From NCBI RefSeq assembly GCF_014170305.1, contig NZ_LZZT01000041.1:1-64000 (forward strand): a stretch of 64,000 nucleotides of DNA, written 5' to 3'. This stretch comes from Achromobacter sp. UMC71 (lineage in GTDB: Bacteria; Pseudomonadota; Gammaproteobacteria; Burkholderiales; Burkholderiaceae_B). The notes below the pieces were generated by a model, which did not search any database, was not told where the DNA came from, and was given only the letters and a program-made list of their open reading frames with translations. A program made the position numbers and the translations under genes. Shown one piece after another: positions 26,549 to 33,093 of the stretch; the first letter of the stretch is position 1; the number at the start of each line of letters is the position of its first letter.

Positions 26549-27526
26549 TCAGCGCGCGCGTCGGCTGAAGCGCTGTTCGACCACCACGCCACCCCATTGC
26601 GAGCCCTCGGCTTCGTCGGTCAGGACGAAGCCTTCGGACTCGTACAGGTGCCGCGCAGCATCCAGTCCCTTGAAGGTCCACAGATACGTTTCGTCAACAT
26701 CGAGCGTGTCGGCAAAGCGCAGCGCGCGCGTCAAGAGCGCGCGGCCCACGCCCATGCCGCGCAGCGATTCGTCGACGATGAACCAGCGCAGGTGCGCGGT
26801 GCGCGCGGCCAGGTCGCTGTCGATGGCAATGGAGGCCAGCGTGCGACTGCCGTCCGTGTAGCGCCACAGGTTCTTGCCCGGCGCGGGCAAGGCTTCGGCG
26901 AACGCGGCCAGCCCCGTGGCCACCAGGCGCTCGAACACCACGCCAAAGCCGGCGGCCTGCGCGTAGTAGCGCGCATGCAGGCTGGCGACGTCGCCGATGC
27001 AGCCTGGCGCATAGCCTTCGAAGATCTGCGCGTCGATGGCGTCGGTGACCTGGGCCGCGCTGGTGTTGGGGTTTTCGCGGGCCAGCGCGTCGGCGTACAA
27101 CGACAGGTAGCGGACCAGCACTTCCTGATCGTGCGGCGCCAGTTGGCGCAACGCCTTGGACACCTGGTCGGTGGCGAACTGGTCGATGCGCTTGCGCAGC
27201 TCAACCCCGGCTGGCGTCAACGACAGGCGCGAGGCGCGCGCGTCGCCGCTGTCGGTTTCGCGGGCGACCAGGCCGGCGGCCTCCAGCTTGGCGACCTGGC
27301 GGCTGGTGTTGGACTTGTCCAGCCGCAGGATCAGCGCCAAGTCGCGCGCCTGGATGCCGGGCTGCAAGCCGATTTCGATGATGGCGTGGACCGCCGACGG
27401 CGCCAGCTCGCTGCCAGCCAGGGAAGCGCGCATGAAACCCAGTTCGCGCACCAGCTTGCGGGAGAATTCCCGCAGGTCGCGGATGGTCTGGTCACGGGAC
27501 CGAACGGGAAAGTCGATAACATCCAT
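26549..27526 (-). CDS. MarR-GNAT fusion protein
   Basis: 325 residues. N-terminal MarR winged helix (about 1-145): RDLALILRLDKSNTSRQVAKLEAAGLVARETDSGDARASRLSLT. C-terminal GNAT acetyltransferase (about 165-315): FIVDESLRGMGVGRALLTRALRFA is the acetyl-CoA loop, and LYESEGFVLTDEAEG is the last motif. Such fusions (compare the Bacillus and Streptomyces MarR-GNAT proteins) combine a DNA-binding switch with an N-acetyltransferase. It is divergent from the metallophosphoesterase gene over 71 bp holding two tandem palindromes, so autoregulation is likely. Ligand unknown. Confidence 0.87.
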   Translation of the reverse strand: MDVIDFPVRSRDQTIRDLREFSRKLVRELGFMRASLAGSELAPSAVHAIIEIGLQPGIQARDLALILRLDKSNTSRQVAKLEAAGLVARETDSGDARASRLSLTPAGVELRKRIDQFATDQVSKALRQLAPHDQEVLVRYLSLYADALARENPNTSAAQVTDAIDAQIFEGYAPGCIGDVASLHARYYAQAAGFGVVFERLVATGLAAFAEALPAPGKNLWRYTDGSRTLASIAIDSDLAARTAHLRWFIVDESLRGMGVGRALLTRALRFADTLDVDETYLWTFKGLDAARHLYESEGFVLTDEAEGSQWGGVVVEQRFSRRAR

Positions 27527-27542
27527 GGTGGCGCGTCCTGAA

Positions 27543-27579
27543 GTTGCGGGTCGCAACCAATATACTTGCGCTACGCAAC
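27543..27579. promoter_or_regulatory. Two tandem palindromic operators between marR-GNAT and metallophosphoesterase
   Basis: Copy 1 (27543-27557) is GTTGCG-GGT-CGCAAC, a perfect 6-3-6 dyad. Copy 2 (27565-27579) is C-TTGCG-CTA-CGCAA-C, a perfect 5-3-5 dyad with the same core. Their centres are 22 bp apart, two helical turns, so two dimers would bind the same face. They cover the space between the two divergent start codons. Confidence 0.75.
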
Positions 27580-27597
27580 CAAAACAAGCCCCGGCCC

Positions 27598-28410
27598 ATG
27601 AAAATTCAATTGCTTTCCGATCTGCACCTGGAGAACAACCCCACGTTCGTTGCATCCCCCATTCCGGGCGCCGACCTGCTGGTGCTGGCGGGCGACATCG
27701 GCTCGTACCAGCAGCGCTCCAAGCTGACCACGGACGACTTCGGCCTGGGCACCTATTCCCCGCGCAACGGCTGGCCGACACCGGTCATCTACGTGCCGGG
27801 CAACCACGAATACGACAACCTGGATTTCGACCAGACCCACGAGCGCCTGCAGGCGCTGTGCCATGCGCTGGAGATCCAGTGGCTGGAACGCGAGACGCGG
27901 GTCATCGACGGCGTGCGGCTGGTGGGCACCACGCTGTGGACGGATTTCGACGCCCTGGCCGCGCCCGGGGACACGCTGACGCAGGCGCTGAACAAACGCG
28001 GCAAGGCCTTTCGCGCGGCCGACTTCTACCTGGAAAAGGCGCAGATGCGGCGCGGCGGCGCGCCCTTCATGGCGGAACAGATGCGCGAGCAGGGCCTAGC
28101 CTGTCAGGCGTGGCTGGAGGACGCGCTACGCGCGCCCTTTGACGGCCCCACCCTGGCCATCACCCACTTCGCGCCCACGCTGGCCAGCGCCGATCCGCGC
28201 TACGGCGTCACGCCCGGCACCGCGGGCTTCTGCAACGCGCTCGATGCGTTGCTGCCGCTGGCCGACGTCTGGATGCACGGGCACCTGCACTGCGCGCTGG
28301 ATTACGTGAAAGACGGCTGCCGCGTGATCGCCAATCCGCTGGGCTACGCCAAGAAGGGCGAACAGGAAGGCTTCCTACCCGACGCGCTGTGGCAAGTGCC
28401 GGCGCGATAA
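27598..28410 (+). CDS. Calcineurin-like metallophosphoesterase
   Basis: 270 residues with the full metal-binding set: SDLHLE at the N-terminus (D8, H10), LAGDIGSY, VPGNHEYDN, ITHFAP and WMHGHLHCALDY. These five blocks bind two metal ions and hydrolyse phosphoesters; the substrate may be a nucleotide, DNA or protein. No export signal, so cytoplasmic. Divergent from marR-GNAT and probably controlled by the tandem operators between them. Confidence 0.88.
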   Translation: MKIQLLSDLHLENNPTFVASPIPGADLLVLAGDIGSYQQRSKLTTDDFGLGTYSPRNGWPTPVIYVPGNHEYDNLDFDQTHERLQALCHALEIQWLERETRVIDGVRLVGTTLWTDFDALAAPGDTLTQALNKRGKAFRAADFYLEKAQMRRGGAPFMAEQMREQGLACQAWLEDALRAPFDGPTLAITHFAPTLASADPRYGVTPGTAGFCNALDALLPLADVWMHGHLHCALDYVKDGCRVIANPLGYAKKGEQEGFLPDALWQVPAR

Positions 28411-28453
28411 CGCCGCGAATCGCGGGCCTGGCGGCCGGCACGGCCACGCGCCC

Positions 28454-29719
28454 TCAAGCCGCCCCCTCCAATTCGGCCAGCACCTGCCGCGCGACGTCGT
28501 CCAGCGGGCGCCGCTGGTCCATGGCGGCGCGCTGCAGGCGGTCGTGCGCGGCCTGCTCGCTCAGCCCGTAGCGGCTGACCAGCAGCCATTTCGCGCGCTC
28601 CACGCGCTTGCGTTCTTCCAGCGCGCCGCGCGCCAGCGCCAGGGCATCGTCAGATTGCCGCAGGCGCAGCGCCTGCTCGCGCATCAGGTCCAGAATCGAA
28701 CGCTCCATTTCCTCGCCCACGCCATCCTGCGGCGGCGCATCCAGGATGCGGCCCTGCAGCTTGAACAGCATGGCCGGCGCATCGTCGCGGGCCTGGTCGG
28801 CGAAGCGGTTCAGCAGCAGGCGGTGGTTGTCCAGTTCGGCGCGCGTCTCGACGATGCGGCGGTGGCATTGCAGCGTCAGCGCTTCGGCCAGCAGGCTCTC
28901 GACGGCGCGCATGGCGTCGATGCGCTCGGTACAGACGCCGAACCACACCTCGGCCAGGCCGGCGTCGACGCGCTCGTCCGGCGACGTGCGCAGCGCCATG
29001 TCGCGCAAGCGCTGCACCTGGCCGGCGCCCGGTGCCAGCTGCTCCCAGGCCGCCAGCGCGTCGGGCGCGGCGCATTGGGCGAACCCGTCGAAGCAGCGCT
29101 TCTGCTGATCCGCCAGTTCCAGCAAGCGGGCCTTTTGCGGCTCGGTGAAATAGCCGGCGGTGTACCCCATGACGCCATGGGCCCGCTCCTGCCCGCACAG
29201 TTCCTTGCCTTGCATGAAGTTCAGCAGCGCCACCAGCAACTGCGTCACGCCCGCGTCCAGCGACGAATCGGCCGCCTCGAACACCAGCGCGAACAGGCTG
29301 GCGATCAGGCGGGTGAAAGCTGCGCCCGCTTCGTCGGCCAGCACCCGGCGGTCGCGGATGCGGCCGCGCAGGCGCGGCAGCTCGTCCAGCCGGTACAGCG
29401 CGATGGCCACGCAGTTCAGCAGCCGCGCCTTGCCGGCGCTGCGCGTGACGTCGGGCTCCAGCCGGTCCAGGAAACGGCGCACCTCTTCTTCCACCGCCGA
29501 GGCGTCCGAACTGAGCCCGGCCAACGTCTGCCGCAGCGCATCCTGGCCGCCGCACAGATACAGGTTGGAGCAGCCGCGCTCTTTCTGCAGCACATGCGCC
29601 AGTTTGCTGACGCGCGTGGCCAGCTCGCAGGTGCTGGCCAGCGTTTCCAGCCCGTGCAGCTCGCTGCGGCGCGCGGCCAGCAGGAAGCGCAGCGTGGGCG
29701 GCATGGCGTACTGGCTCAT
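28454..29719 (-). CDS. nasR: Nitrate/nitrite-responsive transcription antiterminator (NIT-ANTAR)
   Basis: 421 residues. An N-terminal NIT sensor domain (about 50-290) with VSKLAHVLQKERGCSNLYLCG, the arginine- and glutamate-containing helix that binds nitrate or nitrite, and a C-terminal ANTAR domain (about 360-415) with ERAKWLLVSRYGLSEQAAHDRLQRAAMDQRRPLDDVA. NasR of Klebsiella binds a leader RNA hairpin and prevents termination. It is the third gene of nirB-nirD-nasR, 7 bp after nirD. The two attenuator leaders at 32729-32768 and 33024-33083 are its predicted targets, so it would also activate its own operon. Confidence 0.92.
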   Translation of the reverse strand: MSQYAMPPTLRFLLAARRSELHGLETLASTCELATRVSKLAHVLQKERGCSNLYLCGGQDALRQTLAGLSSDASAVEEEVRRFLDRLEPDVTRSAGKARLLNCVAIALYRLDELPRLRGRIRDRRVLADEAGAAFTRLIASLFALVFEAADSSLDAGVTQLLVALLNFMQGKELCGQERAHGVMGYTAGYFTEPQKARLLELADQQKRCFDGFAQCAAPDALAAWEQLAPGAGQVQRLRDMALRTSPDERVDAGLAEVWFGVCTERIDAMRAVESLLAEALTLQCHRRIVETRAELDNHRLLLNRFADQARDDAPAMLFKLQGRILDAPPQDGVGEEMERSILDLMREQALRLRQSDDALALARGALEERKRVERAKWLLVSRYGLSEQAAHDRLQRAAMDQRRPLDDVARQVLAELEGAA

Positions 29720-29726
29720 GGCGGCC

Positions 29727-30125
29727 TCAGGCGGCGGGCGGCGCGACTTCCACCGCGTCGCCGTTGAAGCGCGCCGGCCAGGCGCGCAGGGATTGATCGG
29801 GATATTCCACGCAGGCGCCGTCGCGCAAGCGGAAGTGCTGCTTGTACAGCGGCGAGGCCACCACCAGCTCGCCGCCCAAGTGGCCAACGATGCCGCGGCC
29901 GATCACGTTGGCCCCGGATTTCGGATCGCGGTTGTCGATGGCGTACAGCGTCTGGCCCTCCACCTGGGGCAGATAGAACAGCGCCACCTGGCAGCCGTCG
30001 ACCAGCGCCACCACGCCGGAATTGGCGACCAGGTCGCGGCGCGCGCAGGCCGGGCGCCAGGGCGCGGCGGTTGTCTCGGGCGGGGCGGGCGGCGCGAACG
30101 CGCGCACAGCGGTTTGCAGGGACAT
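29727..30125 (-). CDS. nirD: Assimilatory nitrite reductase small subunit
   Basis: 132 residues, NirD type: a Rieske-like fold that lacks the iron-sulfur cysteines and histidines, with VALFYLPQVEGQTLYAIDNRDPKSGANVIGRGIVGHLGGELVVASPLYKQHFRLRDG split over the core. It pairs with NirB in the cytoplasm to reduce nitrite to ammonium. Its ATG overlaps the nirB stop by one base, so translation is coupled. The first 25 residues are longer and more Ala/Pro-rich than in E. coli. Confidence 0.95.
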   Translation of the reverse strand: MSLQTAVRAFAPPAPPETTAAPWRPACARRDLVANSGVVALVDGCQVALFYLPQVEGQTLYAIDNRDPKSGANVIGRGIVGHLGGELVVASPLYKQHFRLRDGACVEYPDQSLRAWPARFNGDAVEVAPPAA

Positions 30126-32692
30126 CAGACAATCTCCTCGGTGATCGGAATGACGCGGGCGGCACCATGGCCCGTCGCCGGCGCGGGCCGCGGCTGCCCT
30201 CGCTCCTGCACGAAGCGGATATCGGGATCGCCCCCCGCGCTATTGACGAAGGTGCGGAAGCGCTTGAGCTTTTCCGGATCGGACAGCGCGTTGGCCCACT
30301 CGCATTCGTAGCGGTCCACCACGGCCTGCATCTGCGCTTCCAGCTCCGCGCCCAGGCCCAGGCTGTCGTCAATGACCACGGCCTTCAGGTAAGCCAGCCC
30401 GCCTTCCAGCGATTCGCGCCAGACCGAGGTGCGTTGCAGCTTGTCGGCCGTGCGGATGTAGAACATCAGCAGCCGGTCGATGTAGCGGATCAGGGTGGCG
30501 TCGTCCAGGTCCTGCGCGAACAGTTCCGCATGGCGCGGCCGCATGCCGCCGTTGCCGCACACGTACAGGTTCCAGCCGTTTTCCGTGGCGATGACGCCGA
30601 TGTCCTTGCTCTGCGCCTCGGCGCATTCGCGGGTGCAGCCGGACACCGCGAACTTGAGCTTGTGCGGCGCGCGCAGGCCCTTGTAGCGGTCTTCGATGCG
30701 CAGCGCCATAGCCACGCTGTCCTGCACGCCGTAGCGGCACCAGGTGCTGCCCACGCACGATTTCACGGTGCGGGTGGACTTGCCGTAGGCGTGGCCGGTC
30801 TCGAAACCGGCAGCGATCAGCTCGGCCCAGATGTCGGGCAGCTCGTGCAGCTGGGCGCCGAACAGGTCGATGCGCTGGCCGCCCGTGATCTTGGTGTAGA
30901 GCTGGTACTTCTTGGCCACGGCGCCGATCGCGATCAGGCCGTCGGGCGTGACCTCGCCGCCGGGAATGCGCGGCACCACCGAATAGGTGCCGTTCTTCTG
31001 CATATTGGCCATGAAGGTGTCGTTGGTGTCCTGCAGCGGCACCAGGTGCGGGTCCTGGATGGGCCGGTTCCAGCACGATGCCAGGATCGACGCGACGGTC
31101 GGCTTGCAGATATCGCAGCCGACATGGCCGCGGCCATGGCGGGCCAGCAGTTCCTCGAACGATTCGATGCCCTGCACCCGCACGATGGCGTAGAGCTCCT
31201 GCCGCGTGTAGGCGAAGTGTTCGCACAGGCTCTTGTCCACCGCCACGCCGCGCCGCGCCAGCTCGTGTTCCACCACCTGCTTGAGCAGCGCCGCGCAGCC
31301 GCCGCAGCCGGTGGCCGCCTTGGTGCAGGCCTTCACACCGCCCACATCCGCGCAACCGGCGTCCAGCGCGTCGCAGATGGCGCCCTTGCTGACGTTGTGA
31401 CACGAACAGACGGTGGCTGCCGCGGGCAGCGCGTCCACGCCCAGCGCCGGCGCGCCCTGCCCCGCCGGCAGGATCAGGCTGGCCGGGTCCGCCGGCGGCG
31501 CGATGCCGTTCTGCGCGTATTGCAGCAGCGTGTCGTAATAGCTGTTGTCGCCCACCAGCACCGCGCCCAGCACGCGCTTGCCGTCTTCCGACACCACCAG
31601 CCGGCGGTACGAGGCGCCCGCCTCGTCGATATAGCGGTAGCTGCGCGCGCCGGGCGTGACGCCGTGCGCATCGCCGATCGACCCCACGTCCACGCCCAGC
31701 AGCTTGAGCTTGGTGGACATGTCGGCGCCGCCGAACGGCGCGGCGTCCTGCCCGCACAGGTCCGCGGCGGCGGTGCGCGCCATCTGATAGCCGGGCGCCA
31801 CCAAACCGAAGATGGCGCCGTTGAAGGCGGCGCATTCGCCGATGGCGTAGATGTGCGGATCGCTGCTGCGGCAATGACCGTCCACCGCGATGCCGCCGCG
31901 CTCGGCCACGGCCAGGCCCGCCTGGCGCGCCAGCGCGTCCTGCGGCCGGATACCGGCGGAAAACACGATCAGGTCCGTTTCCAGCGGCGCGCCTTCGGCA
32001 AAGCGCATGCGGTAGCGGTACTGCGTACCTTCCTTGATTTCCTGCGTGGCGCGCGACAGATGCACACCCACGCCCAGCGCCTCGATGCGGGCCTTGAGCG
32101 CTGCGCCGCCAGTCTCGTCCAGCTGTACGGGCATCAGGCGCGGCGCAAATTCCACCACATGCGCCTCCAGCCCCAGCGACTTCAAGGCATTGGCCGCTTC
32201 CAGCCCCAACAGGCCACCGCCCACCACCACGCCGCGGCGCGCGCCGTCGGCGGCCTGGCGGATCTGGTCCAGGTCGTCCAGCGTGCGGTAGACCAGCCGG
32301 GACGCCCCTTCGGCGCCCGCGATCGGCGGCACGAAAGGATAGGACCCCGTGGCCAGCACCAGCTTGTCGTAGCCATGGCTGCCGTCCGCCGTCACCACCT
32401 GGCGCTGCTGGCGGTCGATGCGCAGCACCGGCACGCCCAGGCGCAGGGTCAAGCCCGGCTGCTCGTAGAAGGCGGCCTCGCCCATCGCCATCGATTCCGC
32501 GTCGCGTCCGCCCATGTATTCGGACAGGTGCACGCGGTCGTAGGCGCGGCGGGTTTCTTCGCCAAGCACCAGGATGCGGTAGCGCGCCAGCGCGCCGCGC
32601 TCGACCAGCTGCTCGACGCAGTGATGGCCGACCATGCCGTTGCCGATGACGATCAGGGTCTGCATGGGTAGGGTAGAAGTCGCTGTGCTCAT
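30125..32692 (-). CDS. nirB: NADH-dependent assimilatory nitrite reductase large subunit
   Basis: 855 residues. N-terminal FAD/NAD module (about 1-320) starting LIVIGNGMVGHHCVEQL; a BFD-like [2Fe-2S] region near 440-490 with VCSCHNVSKGAICDAL and TGCGGC; C-terminal siroheme-[4Fe-4S] module (about 560-800) with CVGSTWCRYG and SGCTRECAEAQSKDIGV. It carries six electrons from NADH to nitrite, giving ammonium. ATG 32692 follows GGAA; a second ATG nine codons on is possible. The 113-nt leader starts at a sigma-54 promoter and carries an attenuator. First gene of nirB-nirD-nasR. Confidence 0.96.
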   Translation of the reverse strand: MSTATSTLPMQTLIVIGNGMVGHHCVEQLVERGALARYRILVLGEETRRAYDRVHLSEYMGGRDAESMAMGEAAFYEQPGLTLRLGVPVLRIDRQQRQVVTADGSHGYDKLVLATGSYPFVPPIAGAEGASRLVYRTLDDLDQIRQAADGARRGVVVGGGLLGLEAANALKSLGLEAHVVEFAPRLMPVQLDETGGAALKARIEALGVGVHLSRATQEIKEGTQYRYRMRFAEGAPLETDLIVFSAGIRPQDALARQAGLAVAERGGIAVDGHCRSSDPHIYAIGECAAFNGAIFGLVAPGYQMARTAAADLCGQDAAPFGGADMSTKLKLLGVDVGSIGDAHGVTPGARSYRYIDEAGASYRRLVVSEDGKRVLGAVLVGDNSYYDTLLQYAQNGIAPPADPASLILPAGQGAPALGVDALPAAATVCSCHNVSKGAICDALDAGCADVGGVKACTKAATGCGGCAALLKQVVEHELARRGVAVDKSLCEHFAYTRQELYAIVRVQGIESFEELLARHGRGHVGCDICKPTVASILASCWNRPIQDPHLVPLQDTNDTFMANMQKNGTYSVVPRIPGGEVTPDGLIAIGAVAKKYQLYTKITGGQRIDLFGAQLHELPDIWAELIAAGFETGHAYGKSTRTVKSCVGSTWCRYGVQDSVAMALRIEDRYKGLRAPHKLKFAVSGCTRECAEAQSKDIGVIATENGWNLYVCGNGGMRPRHAELFAQDLDDATLIRYIDRLLMFYIRTADKLQRTSVWRESLEGGLAYLKAVVIDDSLGLGAELEAQMQAVVDRYECEWANALSDPEKLKRFRTFVNSAGGDPDIRFVQERGQPRPAPATGHGAARVIPITEEIV

Positions 32693-32728
32693 GGAGTTTC
32701 CGGCTGCCGTTCGGTTTTGAAAAAGACA

Positions 32729-32768
32729 AACGGCGCCCGGGACTGGTGGGTCCGGGCGCCGTTGCCTG
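32729..32768 (-). promoter_or_regulatory. nirB leader attenuator: terminator with overlapping ANTAR-type hairpin
   Basis: On the minus strand, arms AACGGCGCCCGG and CCGGGCGCCGTT (32729-32763) form a stem followed by TGTCTTTTTC, an intrinsic terminator about 40 nt before the nirB codon. Overlapping its 5' arm is CAGGC-[AACGGC]-GCCCG (32753-32768), a stem with one A-C mismatch and a hexaloop with A at position 1 and G at 4. The two stems share bases, so only one can form. Confidence 0.75.
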
Positions 32769-32787
32769 TGCTGCATGCGTTGTCTGG

Positions 32788-32803
32788 CCGGACTCGGGCC
32801 CGG
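32788..32803 (-). promoter_or_regulatory. Candidate first hairpin (P1) of nirB leader
   Basis: CCGG-N8-CCGG near the predicted transcript start. ANTAR targets usually have a first stem-loop before the hexaloop stem; this one lacks a clear AxxGxx hexaloop, so the match is weak. Confidence 0.3.
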
Positions 32804-32815
32804 TACAGGTGTCAA

Positions 32816-32831
32816 AGCAATAAGCGTGCCA
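32816..32831 (-). promoter_or_regulatory. Sigma-54 promoter of nirBD-nasR
   Basis: Minus strand reads TGGCACG-CTTA-TTGCT, identical to the sigma-54 consensus with GG and GC ten bases apart. Transcription should start near 32805, giving a leader of about 113 nt. Confidence 0.8.
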
Positions 32832-32893
32832 TCGGCATCGCGCCCGCGGCCGCTGCGCCGCCCCCTCGCCCGCGCACCCAAACGGGTCCTGCG

Positions 32894-32910
32894 CGCACCA
32901 TCGCAGTGCA
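32894..32910. promoter_or_regulatory. NtrC-type enhancer dyad shared by nirB and nasA
   Basis: CGCACCATCGCAGTGCA contains the dyad GCAC-N7-GTGC of NtrC sites (compare TGCACCAACATGGTGCA at E. coli glnA). Its centre (32902) lies about 97 bp from the predicted nirB start site and 98 bp from that of nasA, suitable for both divergent sigma-54 promoters. A weaker half-match follows at 32915-32930. Confidence 0.7.
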
Positions 32911-32973
32911 GCCGCGCACCGGCCTGCGCAGGCCAGCCCCGCCCAGCAGGTCACTGTGCGGGCAGCCCGCCGC

Positions 32974-32988
32974 TGGCATGGAACTTGC
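32974..32988 (+). promoter_or_regulatory. Sigma-54 promoter of nasA
   Basis: TGGCATG-GAAC-TTGC, one mismatch to the consensus TGGCACG-N4-TTGC, with GG and GC exactly ten bases apart. The predicted start site is near 33000, giving a leader of about 94 nt. Confidence 0.75.
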
Positions 32989-33005
32989 GTCGGACAGGTC
33001 ATCGA

Positions 33006-33020
33006 CCCGGCCGTGCCGGG
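33006..33020 (+). promoter_or_regulatory. Candidate first hairpin (P1) of nasA leader
   Basis: CCCGGC-CGT-GCCGGG, a perfect 6-3-6 stem just after the predicted start site and 3 nt before the hexaloop stem. Its loop is not a hexaloop, so its part in ANTAR recognition is uncertain. Confidence 0.4.
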
Positions 33021-33023
33021 CAC

Positions 33024-33041
33024 CAGGGCAATGGCGCCCTG
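33024..33041 (+). promoter_or_regulatory. ANTAR-type antiterminator hairpin of nasA leader
   Basis: CAGGGC-[AATGGC]-GCCCTG: a perfect six-pair stem closing a hexaloop with A at position 1 and G at position 4, the bases known to be required by NasR/EutV-type ANTAR proteins. Its 3' arm (33036-33041) is part of the 5' arm of the terminator that follows, so the two are mutually exclusive. Confidence 0.75.
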
Positions 33042-33083
33042 CCCGTCCGGCCCCGCGGCCGCACCGGCAGGGCGCTTTTTTTT
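33034..33083 (+). terminator. Intrinsic terminator (attenuator) in the nasA leader
   Basis: Arms GCGCCCTGCC (33034-33043) and GGCAGGGCGC (33066-33075) are perfectly complementary over ten pairs and are followed by eight T (33076-33083). The terminator ends only 10 bp before the nasA ATG, so full-length message needs antitermination. Confidence 0.88.
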
Positions 33084-33093
33084 GGAAGCGAGC

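Noticed and set aside
30071-32671. An 866-codon open frame antisense to nirB
   Set aside because: nirB is complete on the other strand with all cofactor motifs; the antisense product is His/Arg/Gln-rich without domains.
32915-32930. Second NtrC site beside the first
   Set aside because: It has GCACC and GCGCA halves but the spacing and second half do not fit GCAC-N7-GTGC; kept only as a weak half-match.
32989-33006. GTCG-G[ACAGGT]C-AT-CGAC as the first ANTAR hairpin of the nasA leader
   Set aside because: Its hexaloop has A1 and G4, but it overlaps the predicted transcription start at about 33000 and so would not be fully in the RNA.
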